From positions 1-64,000 of IMG/VR virus record IMGVR_UViG_3300017917_003822: a stretch of DNA of 64,000 nucleotides. The stretch is one strand, 5' to 3'. A model generated the notes under the pieces. That model worked only from the letters and a program-made list of their open reading frames with translations. It was not told where the DNA came from and did no database searches. The translations under genes were made by a program, and so were the position numbers. Below, piece by piece: positions 49,805 to 58,592 of this stretch; position 1 is the stretch's first letter; each line of letters opens with the position of its first letter. Source of the DNA: a virus.

Positions 49805-50947
49805 ATGAAAAATATACCATCTTTTAGCGAGTTTAAGAAATATGGAGATCTGCTGGAGAAAGCTGATCCCAGATTAATTCATGAACTTAAGTCCTTGGAC
49901 AAGGTGGAGCCTTATCACTCGGTCAATGAGGGTCAATTGATGAACGTTCTAAAAAACAATCTATCTAAATTTTTTCTTGGATCTATGTCAAGAATAAATA
50001 TGATAGATCAGGCTAGAAAAATCATACTTGATCTGGAGCTGGATATAGTTGAGAAGAAGCACGAATTCGAGAAAGCTATAGATAAGCTCGATAGTCAGAT
50101 AGACGGTCTTTCTAGAATAGGAGATAGAGAAAAAATAATATCTCTGGAGAGGGAAAGAGAAGCAAAAGCTAAGGAGATGGAAACATACCTTAAAGCACAA
50201 AGACTCAAGATAAAAAAATCTAAGGATGTTGCTTCGAGATTAGCTGATGATAATGCCAGAAGAAAACAATATCTTTTAGCCGGTTATGCAGAGGACGAGA
50301 TAGCAATAGCTGAGCTTGAATATAAACTAGCTGTTGAAAGAGCCGAAGAGCAGAGTAAGATAACGGAATACAAGGAAAAAATAGAATCAGCTAAAAAAGA
50401 AGCTGAGGAAAAAGCTAGGGAGATAAACGACAAAACTGAGGAAGATCTTAAAAACAAGGAAGCCGGGGTAGAGCTTTTAGTGGATCCCGAAAAAGAAAAA
50501 AGAAAAATTTCTAGCAGAAAAGGTAAGGATGTTATACAAAGAAAGAATGAGCTTGTAAAAGAAATTGCCGATTTGAGATCCGAACTTGAAAGAAAACTGA
50601 TTTCTTTTAAAAATAAGGTCGAGAAAACACCTAAAGGTGTTAGCCCGAGATATCTTAGCAGCATGGAGATGGAGCTGCTAGAAATCACTTCTTCCATAGA
50701 TGCCAAGGAAAATCTTTTATCTCTATTCAGAAAGATCGGAAAAACCGAAGAACAGATAACCAAAGTTTTAAGTAATGAATCTAAATTAACCAAGATTTTA
50801 AATCAAATAAATCAGGAAGTTGGCGATGCCAATGATATTAACTCTGGAACCAAGAAGCTAGCGGCAGATCTCTTTTCATCACTAAAATCTGGAGGTAAAA
50901 TAGATCCTCAAAAAATTAAAAATGTAATATCCAAATTAAACGATTAA
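49805..50947 (+). CDS. Coiled-coil internal-protein candidate
   Basis: This 380-residue protein begins MKNIPSFSEFKKYGDLLE and has a SVNE site before GQLMNVL near residue 43. Both match the leader and protease-site pattern of the late cluster. The remainder is mostly long charged helices (ELDIVEKKHEFEKAIDKLDS; RAEEQSKITEYKEKIESAKK). The segment after the putative cut (MNVLKNNLSKFFLGSMSRIN) resembles that of the next protein. It may be packaged in the head with DNA. The start is 34 nt after a late box. Confidence 0.65.
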   Translation: MKNIPSFSEFKKYGDLLEKADPRLIHELKSLDKVEPYHSVNEGQLMNVLKNNLSKFFLGSMSRINMIDQARKIILDLELDIVEKKHEFEKAIDKLDSQIDGLSRIGDREKIISLEREREAKAKEMETYLKAQRLKIKKSKDVASRLADDNARRKQYLLAGYAEDEIAIAELEYKLAVERAEEQSKITEYKEKIESAKKEAEEKAREINDKTEEDLKNKEAGVELLVDPEKEKRKISSRKGKDVIQRKNELVKEIADLRSELERKLISFKNKVEKTPKGVSPRYLSSMEMELLEITSSIDAKENLLSLFRKIGKTEEQITKVLSNESKLTKILNQINQEVGDANDINSGTKKLAADLFSSLKSGGKIDPQKIKNVISKLND

Positions 50948-50948
50948 T

Positions 50949-51839
50949 ATGACTCTTAATTTTAAAGAATGGGAAAAATTGAACGAAGCCAATGTTTTTG
51001 ATAAAATAAAAGATTGGTTTAGCAGCAATTTTGGTGGGTCAATAGGTAAACTTGACGGGTTACTTTATGATTATAAAAATGCTGAGCTTGAGTTCGTTGA
51101 TGAGTGGGAGGAGATCCTAGTCGAAATAGATAAACTTGAACTTGAAAAGGGACAGGCAAAAAATGACCCAGCGGAAGTTAAAAAAGCTGAAAGATACATT
51201 CAAAGAAATAATCAAGTCCTGGTTAATTCAAAAAAAGCCCATGCTAAAAAAATTGACAGCCTGATGGTTAAGGTCAAACAATTAATAGGTGATAGTAGAA
51301 AGCTTCAAAACTACTGGGAAATGAATAAATCCAAGATTGATGCTGAGGTTGCTGAGGAGATGTATAAGAGATCTAAAGATCTCGCAGATACTTCGACCTC
51401 TAGGGAGCTTTATAACACCTATAAAAATGCGGTTTTAAAAGCTAAAGAAAGGGATATTGAATTTAGAGATCAATATGGTGATCTTATTAGAAGAGAAGGA
51501 AAAAGAGAGATCCCAAAAATAAAAAATGCGGCTCAATCAACCGAAGCTTCAGCGGATCTTTATGGTTCTATGTCATTGTCTGATTTTACTAAAGCAGTTT
51601 CAGATCTTACTTCGACACAAGCTAAAAGCTTGGTTTCTGAACTCATCAAAGCAAGAAATGAGCTATATGTACAGATGGACTTAGAAAGAGATGCTCTTAA
51701 TGCAGAAATTGCTAGCAAGACAGGATCCGGATCGACCAGAGAAGATGCTGCTAAAAAAATAAAAGAAATCCGTGAGAAATACATGGAGAAAATTAGAGAT
51801 CTCAGATCCAAAATAACAATAACTAGAAAGTATGCTTAG
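50949..51839 (+). CDS. Coiled-coil internal-protein candidate, related to the previous gene
   Basis: This 296-residue protein begins MTLNFKEWEKLNE before ANVFDK, a clean Leu-Asn-Glu cleavage-site pattern. The mature N-terminus (VFDKIKDWFSSNFGGSIGKL) is an amphipathic helix. A long coiled coil follows. It begins 1 nt after the previous stop, and its end overlaps the next gene by 8 nt. No enzymatic motif is seen. Confidence 0.65.
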   Translation: MTLNFKEWEKLNEANVFDKIKDWFSSNFGGSIGKLDGLLYDYKNAELEFVDEWEEILVEIDKLELEKGQAKNDPAEVKKAERYIQRNNQVLVNSKKAHAKKIDSLMVKVKQLIGDSRKLQNYWEMNKSKIDAEVAEEMYKRSKDLADTSTSRELYNTYKNAVLKAKERDIEFRDQYGDLIRREGKREIPKIKNAAQSTEASADLYGSMSLSDFTKAVSDLTSTQAKSLVSELIKARNELYVQMDLERDALNAEIASKTGSGSTREDAAKKIKEIREKYMEKIRDLRSKITITRKYA

Positions 51840-52089
51840 TTTTAATGAATTTAGACTATCTGAGGCTTCCGAAAATACGAAAGCACAGGAAATCAAACTT
51901 GAGATTGCTAAGAAATTTGATGAGATCTCCGAGATAAAAAAATCAAAGAAGGAGGGTGATGTTAATTCAGAGGTTGATGCGTTAAACAAGCAGGCAGCAG
52001 CTTATTTACAAATTTCGACCCTTATGAAATCACTCTCGACTGAAATAAAAGCCAGTGCTGCCAAAGGTGGTTCAACTAATATATATTAA
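51832..52089 (+). CDS. Short internal-protein candidate with leader
   Basis: This 85-residue helical protein starts MLSFNEFRLSE before ASENTK, so the putative cut leaves a small charged helical peptide. It overlaps the previous gene by 8 nt. It is similar in length to T4 internal proteins, with no other recognised family. Confidence 0.6.
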   Translation: MLSFNEFRLSEASENTKAQEIKLEIAKKFDEISEIKKSKKEGDVNSEVDALNKQAAAYLQISTLMKSLSTEIKASAAKGGSTNIY

Positions 52090-52093
52090 AGAA

Positions 52094-54580
52094 ATGATGA
52101 ACAAGAATCCGTATTTAAATAACCTAGTAGCAAGATCTCTTTTTGAGAATCACTACGAAAAAATTTTTGAGAACGAGAAGGTCGATGCCTTATTAAATAA
52201 AATTTCAGATAACGCTCTTGATGCATTCAAAATATTAACTTTTGATCTTGCACCGTCCAGAGACAGAAATCCTGATATTATGAGGGTTAAATTATCTGAC
52301 ATTAGCAATTCTGATAATGTTAAGGAGCTTACAGCCAAACTTCTTGATTATGCTGATGATAATGATCTCCTTAATCCGAAATACGCAGAGACAAAAAGAC
52401 TTTATTTAGAGGCTCTTAAAAAATTATCAGCTGCTCTAAATAGAGCTGTTGAGATAGGTAAAGATAAGGACGAGGTTATATTAAAAGCTTTTAAAAAATC
52501 TCCACTTAAACTTCAGAATACATTAGATAACATAGCTAAGGATGCTGAAGAAGCTCTGAAAGCTAAAAAGAAAAATGAATCTGAGGATTTTATCGGAAAT
52601 CCTATTTTTGAATCTATATTCACCGGCTATAGAGGTAGAGTTGAGAATTTGAAAAAGTTACTAGCTAATCTAATTACTTCTTCCGAAGGTAAGGATCAAA
52701 GAAACGGGTATGGTAGGGACTGGAAAAGAACCTTCATAGATCTTGATGAGAAAAGGAAAGTCCTGGATACCACAAGAGGAGGTTTCGGTGAGAAGGATAA
52801 AAAAGCTCTTGATGAGCTTGAGAAACAGGTTGAAAAATTCCAGGATGATTTTAATAAGTCTATAATTCAAGCAGCAAACAGATCTCTTCAGAATTTGGAG
52901 GACGATGAGGAAGTTTATACTTCTTATTCTGATGTTACTGAATTGACAAACACTGCTCTTGACCTTCTAACAAGAGCAAAAGCACAGTATTCTATAACTG
53001 CCAAAGAAATAAAAGAAGATCAGATAGCAGAAGAAAATACCGTAATTAAATCGGTATTTCCACTTAAGAGAGGTGACGCTGATACTGATAAAAAAATCAA
53101 AGGTAGCGGACTTATCTATGCTATACAAAGTGCACTTGTGAATGGTATACCTTCCGCTGGGAAGCTGATAAGATCTAAAGGAGGTCCTAATGGTAAATAT
53201 GGACCAGCAACAACCGCTGTAGTTTCGACCTTACAAAAAATAATTGGTAATAAAAATACCAATGGTGAGATGGATAAGGTTTTATTGGATGATATAATTT
53301 CTTCTGATTGGGTGTCTGAAAAAGACAAAAAAGCTATACAGAAATCTCTGGAGGTGGTTAGAAACAAAATGAATGAAAGCACCAGTCCAGTTATTAGCCT
53401 TTCAGATTTTGGTAAAATTTACGAGGGAAAAATTGTAATAAATAATGCAGATTTCGAGAAAGAGCTTGATGTCCAATATAAAAATATTGGAGGTTCTCTA
53501 CCTGGTAAAAAAGAAACTCACGAATCACCAAAGAGCGGAGGATCATCATCCGGTGTTAAGACTCTGGCCAAAAATTTAAGATCTGCTTATAATTTAAAAA
53601 TAGAGGACGAGGATTTTCTTAAGCAAGATGGGTCGCTAAGATCAGTGTACAGTCCACAGTTTATAAAAGCTTGGAACTCAACATTGGAAAAAATAATAGC
53701 AGATAAAAAAGTTGAGGAATATTCATACTTTTTCTTTTCCGGTGGGGTCTATAATATAAATCTATCATCGAGCTCACTAAAAAATCCATGCAATTGGAAT
53801 AAATGGGCTGACGCAAGAGGAATAAAAACATTAGGTAATGATGATGCTACTGACTTTATTGAAAACTACTTAAAGGGTTGGAAAACTTTCGGTATGATCA
53901 GACCTGGATTTAGATATGATGGAATCAGATCTTTACTTAAAGAAAATGCACAGAACGATTCTCTTGATTTAAGTTCAGCATACGAGATGATGGACACCTC
54001 AATCAAAAATAAAAGTATTCCTTTTATTGATTTTGATAACTTAAAGGGTGATATATCTAAAGCATTCGGTTTAGCTTTACAGAAAGGTGAAAAAAATCCG
54101 GATTTAGGTAAAGAGGAATTCGTTGCAATAAACAATTTCCTAGTTATGGTAGCCAATGCTATTACTTTCGACGGTAGCAAATTTATAAGTTGTCTTAAAT
54201 GGATACATGATAATCTTTTGGGAGAGTCCACAGCTAAGAGAATAAAGAGAGATCAGATGTTTTCGGTTACTAATGAGGATAAAGACAGCGGAAAAATGTT
54301 AGGCTTTGACGGTTCAAGTATAGTTTCGTCAACTTCCAAAAAGATAGCAGATAAGAAGCTAAATAAAAAGTCCGATGTTAGTGAGGATCTTCCTGGATTA
54401 AAGGTTCTTGCAGAGACTGGTCAGGACTCACAGATCAAAGAAGCTCTTGCTAAGAACTGTTATTATATGGGAGCTGACATATACCCTAGTATCAAAATAC
54501 ATTTAAAGAGAATGAATGCTACCAATTTTGAACAAGTTCCTCAGACTTCTCCTTTTAAATGTAAGGAATTTAAAGTCTAA
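52094..54580 (+). CDS. Large internal-protein candidate with peptidoglycan-binding-like domain
   Basis: I use the ATG at 52094 because the upstream in-frame ATG at 52055 lies in the previous gene. The 828-residue protein is helical in its first half. Around residues 340-420 the segment IQSALVNGIPS ... GGPNGKYGPATTAVVSTLQK matches PG_binding_1 domains (a YG-x-x-T-x-x-A-V...LQ repeat). Later, VISLSDFGKIYE matches the Phe-rich leader and cleavage motif, so the protein may be cut internally. The C-terminal half is of unknown type. A cell-wall-binding domain in a packaged or tail-tip protein would fit genome entry. Confidence 0.65.
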   Translation: MMNKNPYLNNLVARSLFENHYEKIFENEKVDALLNKISDNALDAFKILTFDLAPSRDRNPDIMRVKLSDISNSDNVKELTAKLLDYADDNDLLNPKYAETKRLYLEALKKLSAALNRAVEIGKDKDEVILKAFKKSPLKLQNTLDNIAKDAEEALKAKKKNESEDFIGNPIFESIFTGYRGRVENLKKLLANLITSSEGKDQRNGYGRDWKRTFIDLDEKRKVLDTTRGGFGEKDKKALDELEKQVEKFQDDFNKSIIQAANRSLQNLEDDEEVYTSYSDVTELTNTALDLLTRAKAQYSITAKEIKEDQIAEENTVIKSVFPLKRGDADTDKKIKGSGLIYAIQSALVNGIPSAGKLIRSKGGPNGKYGPATTAVVSTLQKIIGNKNTNGEMDKVLLDDIISSDWVSEKDKKAIQKSLEVVRNKMNESTSPVISLSDFGKIYEGKIVINNADFEKELDVQYKNIGGSLPGKKETHESPKSGGSSSGVKTLAKNLRSAYNLKIEDEDFLKQDGSLRSVYSPQFIKAWNSTLEKIIADKKVEEYSYFFFSGGVYNINLSSSSLKNPCNWNKWADARGIKTLGNDDATDFIENYLKGWKTFGMIRPGFRYDGIRSLLKENAQNDSLDLSSAYEMMDTSIKNKSIPFIDFDNLKGDISKAFGLALQKGEKNPDLGKEEFVAINNFLVMVANAITFDGSKFISCLKWIHDNLLGESTAKRIKRDQMFSVTNEDKDSGKMLGFDGSSIVSSTSKKIADKKLNKKSDVSEDLPGLKVLAETGQDSQIKEALAKNCYYMGADIYPSIKIHLKRMNATNFEQVPQTSPFKCKEFKV

Positions 54581-54604
54581 TACGTAGCAACATATATTTT
54601 TAGT

Positions 54605-54632
54605 AAGGAGGGATCTAAGATCCCTCCTTTTT
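54605..54632 (+). terminator. Strong intrinsic terminator
   Basis: AAGGAGGGATC and GATCCCTCCTT form a perfect 11-bp stem with a TAA loop and a following T-run. It separates the late cluster from the kinase unit. Confidence 0.95.
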
Positions 54633-54643
54633 ATTTTTAATCC

Positions 54644-54665
54644 CCGGATTTTTTTTCTATATTTG
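54644..54665 (+). promoter_or_regulatory. Putative middle/early promoter (CCG ... TATATTTG)
   Basis: CCG at 54644 is 14 nt upstream of TATATTTG (54658-54665). The leader to the kinase ATG is longer than at the other sites (about 57 nt). It directly follows a strong terminator. Confidence 0.65.
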
Positions 54666-54722
54666 CACCAGGTGAAATTAAATGTAACTATCGGGGTATA
54701 ATAACATGTAAATATAAAAATT

Positions 54723-55304
54723 ATGCTATACGTATTTGAAGGACCAAGGAATTCTGGTAAATCTTTCCTTTCTGATTACATATCAAAGAAATTTGATATA
54801 CAAAGATATCAATTTGCCTTTGCTGAGTATTTCTCAAGACTTAATATGGAAAGTCAGAATAATAGGGAGGCTCATGCATTTGCAATGGGTAAGGAACTAA
54901 TGATTATGCAGCTTTTTAAAGAGTTAAACGTCAAACTTGAAGGTGGTGAGAATTTCTCCCTTATTCACGATAGAGGTATCTTAACAGTATTGGCATGGGG
55001 AATAATGGAGGGTAGGATAACTGAATCTGAGATGGAAGATCAAATACAAATGTTATTCGATCTTGATTTAATGAGGGAGGTCACTTTTATTTTTATTACC
55101 GGAGATAATCCAAACAAGAATGATAGAAATAAGGATCAATGGGATAGGATAGATGGCGATAATAGAGAACTTGAATCCTATTTGAAAGTTATCTCCAAAA
55201 TAAGTGAATATGGAAATGCCAGAATATGCTTGTTTAAAAATACATTCGATGACAATTCACTACTAGACATAACACAAACTTTCGAGAATATTTTATTTAA
55301 TTAA
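54723..55304 (+). CDS. P-loop nucleotide kinase, thymidylate-kinase-like
   Basis: This 193-residue protein has the P-loop EGPRNSGKS at the N-terminus, HDRG (a DRx motif) near residue 82, and IDGDNRELESYL near the C-terminus. This fits the thymidylate/deoxynucleoside monophosphate kinase group. The substrate is not certain. It is 2 nt upstream of the asparagine synthetase gene and shares its putative middle promoter. Confidence 0.75.
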   Translation: MLYVFEGPRNSGKSFLSDYISKKFDIQRYQFAFAEYFSRLNMESQNNREAHAFAMGKELMIMQLFKELNVKLEGGENFSLIHDRGILTVLAWGIMEGRITESEMEDQIQMLFDLDLMREVTFIFITGDNPNKNDRNKDQWDRIDGDNRELESYLKVISKISEYGNARICLFKNTFDDNSLLDITQTFENILFN

Positions 55305-55306
55305 TT

Positions 55307-56713
55307 ATGTGCGGAATACTACTTACTACACAAGCAAAATCAAATCCGAATGTACTGGATTCTATAAAACACAGAGGTATAGAGAGCTCAAGTGAATCTT
55401 TCGGCGATATAACATTATGTCATCATAGATTACCGATACAAACCCTGGATGGTGATAATTGGAATCAACCAATTGAAATAAGTGACGGCATTTATATGAT
55501 GTTCAACGGGGAGATTTTTAATTATGATTCTAATATATTTGAATCTGACACTGAATATTTATGCGATCTGTTTAAAAATTATAAAGGGGGAAATTTAGAA
55601 TTCTTTGCTGCAATGTACATTCCGCATATTATAAAATGGGATGGTTTTTGGGCTATCGTTATTTATAATTCCAAAAATGGTGATGTTGTTTATTTTACTG
55701 ATCCTCTGGGTAAAAAATGCCTTTATAAGAATGAACTGGGAGAAATTTGTTCGGAAATAAAAGGTCTTTACACTGAACAATCGGAGTTCGATGAGAAGTT
55801 TATAAGCTCCGTCAGAAAATGGGGCTATAATACGGATAATAGAACAGCTTATAGTAATATAAAGAGGGTTTTACCAAATACCATCTACTACCATAATATG
55901 CAATCCCCTTTGTTCGAACAAACATACAGAGAATATTATAGAGCTTGGGATTTACCTATACCCGAGTTAGTGGGTGCTGATTATGACACCCATGTTGATT
56001 GGTTATGGGACAAGATGTTCGAAAGTGTTTCGAACAGGTTGGTTTCTAAGAATTACCCGATCTCGATATTGGTTTCAGGTGGGTTAGATTCCTCCATAAT
56101 TGCCGCTATTTTAAAAGAAATGAATGCCAAGGTAACTTGGTTTAGTATAGAGAATGGAGAAACCCCCTTTGTTAATGATTTAGGAGCTCATTTAGACACT
56201 TCTGTAACTTTTCTTGACTATGATATGGATCAGGAAAAAAATGGAGCTATATACGCTTTATGGAACGAAAGCCCAATCGATCTCGGTTCTGTTATACCGC
56301 AGTATCACCTATTTGAGGCAATTAGAAAAAGTACAGATTATAGAATAGTTATAAGCGGGGATGGATCGGATGAACTTTTCGGTGGATATTCTAGGATTCA
56401 TGAGTATGATTCTCAAAAATCTGATATATTTGAGGAACTATCATTCTACCATCTTCCACGATTGGATAAAATGTCAATGGCACATACACTGGAGTTGAGA
56501 AGTCCATTTTTAAACTTAGATATAGTTAGATTTGCAATGCACCTTCCGCTTGAATGGAGAAAGGATAAAAAAATTCTCAAGGATACTTTTGGTCCGATGC
56601 TTCCCGAGTCAATAATAAATAGGAAAAAAGAGGCTCTTAAAAATCCGGAGATAAAACAAGATAAACTTGCATACAGACAAAAAGCTGTGGATCTATTTCT
56701 CACTTTTTCTTAA
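55307..56713 (+). CDS. Asparagine synthetase (glutamine-hydrolysing)-like
   Basis: This 468-residue protein has both domains of class II asparagine synthetases. The glutaminase has the catalytic Cys 2, HRG (22-24), a glutamine-binding NGE (68-70) and a gap with GDVVYFTDPLGKK. The synthetase has the PPi-loop motif SGGLDSS (257-263) and VISGDGSDELFGGYSR. The length is shorter than bacterial AsnB (about 550), but all catalytic residues seem intact. It could supply asparagine during infection or amidate another compound, as related phage amidotransferases do in base or glycan modification. It is cotranscribed with a nucleotide kinase. Confidence 0.88.
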   Translation: MCGILLTTQAKSNPNVLDSIKHRGIESSSESFGDITLCHHRLPIQTLDGDNWNQPIEISDGIYMMFNGEIFNYDSNIFESDTEYLCDLFKNYKGGNLEFFAAMYIPHIIKWDGFWAIVIYNSKNGDVVYFTDPLGKKCLYKNELGEICSEIKGLYTEQSEFDEKFISSVRKWGYNTDNRTAYSNIKRVLPNTIYYHNMQSPLFEQTYREYYRAWDLPIPELVGADYDTHVDWLWDKMFESVSNRLVSKNYPISILVSGGLDSSIIAAILKEMNAKVTWFSIENGETPFVNDLGAHLDTSVTFLDYDMDQEKNGAIYALWNESPIDLGSVIPQYHLFEAIRKSTDYRIVISGDGSDELFGGYSRIHEYDSQKSDIFEELSFYHLPRLDKMSMAHTLELRSPFLNLDIVRFAMHLPLEWRKDKKILKDTFGPMLPESIINRKKEALKNPEIKQDKLAYRQKAVDLFLTFS

Positions 56714-56736
56714 CATCGAATATTCGGATGTTCTTT

Positions 56737-56746
56737 GGATATATAG
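56737..56746 (+). promoter_or_regulatory. Putative late promoter box GGATATATAG
   Basis: The box starts 29-30 nt upstream of the ATG at 56767. A weak hairpin (ACATC...GATGT, 56713-56731) followed by TTCTTT precedes it. Confidence 0.65.
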
Positions 56747-56766
56747 TTTAAAATAAAAATCAAAGA

Positions 56767-57411
56767 ATGTCAAATATAAAAAAATTCGAAGATTTTCCGT
56801 ATGATCCTTCACCGATTAACGAGGGATTTCTTGATGATGTTACTAGCATTATAGGAAAAATGGTTCCTTTCTTGGGAACTGGTTTTATCAAAACAATCAA
56901 GCAGAAATTAGCGGCTACTCTTTTAGAAAAGCTAGGTATAATGGAAAATACAGCAGCTTCTACGATAGTTCAGGAGTTGGTTGATTCGATAGAGGTTAAG
57001 GAAATGCCTGGATTATTAACTGGGGAAAATGCAAATGCAGAGTTTCTTGCACCAAGATTGGCACAGGCAGTTCAGGAATATATCCAAAGAAAAGGTTTCG
57101 ATTCATTATACGCCCCATTTGGTATAGATCCAAATGGATGGTTAGCCTCAACTATAAGAGAATCGTTCCAGGAGGAAGTTGGCAAAGAGAGATTGACTAA
57201 CTTCTTTTTAAAAGCTCTTGGTAGTGAACCTGTTGGTAGAGATTTAATAGGTAAACTTGATGATAAAAGCAAGGACCAATTTAAAGATGCCTTATCTCAG
57301 CAGTTAGCTAAAGAATACCCGACAAAGGTTAAATCTGAAGGTGGATCAAAAGGTTTTATGGATACTGTAGGTTCCATTTGGGATAGCTTTTTGGGAGGAT
57401 CTAATAAATAA
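56767..57411 (+). CDS. Internal-protein candidate with leader
   Basis: This 214-residue protein begins MSNIKKFEDFPYDPSPINE followed by GFLDDVTSIIGKM, matching the leader and Ile-Asn-Glu site pattern. The mature N-terminus is an amphipathic helix (VPFLGTGFIKTIKQKL). The C-terminus is Gly/Ser/Phe-rich (SIWDSFLGGS). No catalytic motif is seen. It is the first gene of a short late unit. Confidence 0.65.
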   Translation: MSNIKKFEDFPYDPSPINEGFLDDVTSIIGKMVPFLGTGFIKTIKQKLAATLLEKLGIMENTAASTIVQELVDSIEVKEMPGLLTGENANAEFLAPRLAQAVQEYIQRKGFDSLYAPFGIDPNGWLASTIRESFQEEVGKERLTNFFLKALGSEPVGRDLIGKLDDKSKDQFKDALSQQLAKEYPTKVKSEGGSKGFMDTVGSIWDSFLGGSNK

Positions 57412-57424
57412 TTAATAAATTACT

Positions 57425-57763
57425 ATGAATCAACAAAACGTAGCAAAAAGGGAAATTCTGGATTATAAAGAATTTCTGGGTAAAGTTCACGATGATACTT
57501 ATAAACCATTTTCGGCTGAAAATCAAACTCCGCAACCAGAAAAAACTGGTCTTTCTAAGATAACCAGAGAGCCTGCATTTGATTATGCTGGGTATGCTGA
57601 TTCTGTTTTTGCCGGCACATCTAAGGTTGACGTTCCTGGATATAGAATTTCGATAGGGGATAAATCTGGTATGGCTGATGCTTCCGGTGCTAGTGGAATA
57701 TTTAACATGGGTGCAGCAAATGAATCTGAAGAATTTACAATTAAGAAATTAAACGATTTTTAA
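57425..57763 (+). CDS. Hypothetical late protein, 112 aa
   Basis: This small protein has an N-terminal Phe motif (DYKEFLGKV), although no clear Asn-Glu site follows. The middle is Gly/Ser/Ala-rich. Near the C-terminus ANESEEFTIKKLNDF resembles a leader sequence in reverse context. No family is recognised. A bidirectional terminator follows. Confidence 0.5.
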   Translation: MNQQNVAKREILDYKEFLGKVHDDTYKPFSAENQTPQPEKTGLSKITREPAFDYAGYADSVFAGTSKVDVPGYRISIGDKSGMADASGASGIFNMGAANESEEFTIKKLNDF

Positions 57764-57770
57764 TAAAATA

Positions 57771-57799
57771 AAAAAAGCCAGACATCGTCTGGCTTTTTT
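57771..57799. terminator. Bidirectional intrinsic terminator
   Basis: AAAAAGCCAGAC and GTCTGGCTTTTT form a perfect stem with an ATC loop, with A and T runs on either side. It serves the + strand unit and the convergent - strand gene. Confidence 0.95.
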
Positions 57800-57805
57800 G
57801 TGAAC

Positions 57806-58531
57806 TTATGATACGTATTCTATAAATTTTTCTTTGGCTAGCTTGTAGATTTCAGAATTCTCATCGAAGTTTTCGTATATCTCTATAACGTGTAGATCTG
57901 GTGATATCTTTTTTTCCGCAGAAAATTCTTCCAATATCTCGTGGTAAATGTACTCGTAATTTAGGGAGAAAGTCTGATTTTTTATGTGTATTTTTTTAAG
58001 AACACAAATTTGTTTGTCGCCTTCCTTTGTTTTCATGATAACCGAACCCTGCCAATAGTAGGATATTATTTTATCAGTAATCATATTTCTGACTATCAAT
58101 ATTCCGGAATTACTCTTTTCGTTGATTTCTAATAAATTTCCAGGATTTACCCTAAATATTCTTATTTTTGATTCTTCTTCCTTCAATATGTCTAAGCAAA
58201 CCTCTGAATATTCATATAAAGTTTCCAGCGAGGATTCAACTATTTTCGTGATTGTATCCTTTTCGATTTCCGATAATTTTTCGTATTTGAATTTTTTAAT
58301 AAGATCTTTTTCCTCATTTTTGAGTTGTCTTATTATGGACTGGTTGATTTTTTTAGTCTCTTTAAATTCATTCAGTATCTTAACTATATTCGAAACTGAT
58401 CTCAGTATAGAATAGCAATTTTCAGCATCTAAATTTTTGCTAATTGATTTTAGATAATCTAATAAGATGTATTCCTTGTGCTCCGGGTCTATTGGATCTT
58501 TTATGAACCAAATTGGACTTATATTCTTCAT
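57806..58531 (-). CDS. Hypothetical protein on the - strand
   Basis: This 241-residue protein is the only convincing - strand gene in the window. It starts with MKNISPIWFIKDPIDPEHKE, is largely helical from 30 to 120, then alpha/beta (GILIVRNMITDKIISYYWQG, ICVLKKIHIKNQTFSLNYEY). The end is acidic. No signal peptide or known motif is present. Its own upstream sequence has ATATATAAGG, similar to the late box, so it may be expressed late. It may have been inserted as a separate cassette between two late units. Confidence 0.6.
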   Translation of the reverse strand: MKNISPIWFIKDPIDPEHKEYILLDYLKSISKNLDAENCYSILRSVSNIVKILNEFKETKKINQSIIRQLKNEEKDLIKKFKYEKLSEIEKDTITKIVESSLETLYEYSEVCLDILKEEESKIRIFRVNPGNLLEINEKSNSGILIVRNMITDKIISYYWQGSVIMKTKEGDKQICVLKKIHIKNQTFSLNYEYIYHEILEEFSAEKKISPDLHVIEIYENFDENSEIYKLAKEKFIEYVS

Positions 58532-58558
58532 ACTCCAACTTTTTAAAAAACATGCTTT

Positions 58559-58571
58559 CCTTATATATTTG
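58559..58571 (-). promoter_or_regulatory. Putative late-type promoter box on the - strand
   Basis: On the - strand the sequence reads CAAATATATAAGG, about 30 nt upstream of the ATG at 58531. It lacks the leading G of GATATATA but keeps ATATATAAG and its spacing. Confidence 0.45.
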
Positions 58572-58592
58572 AAATATAAAAATGTTACAAAA

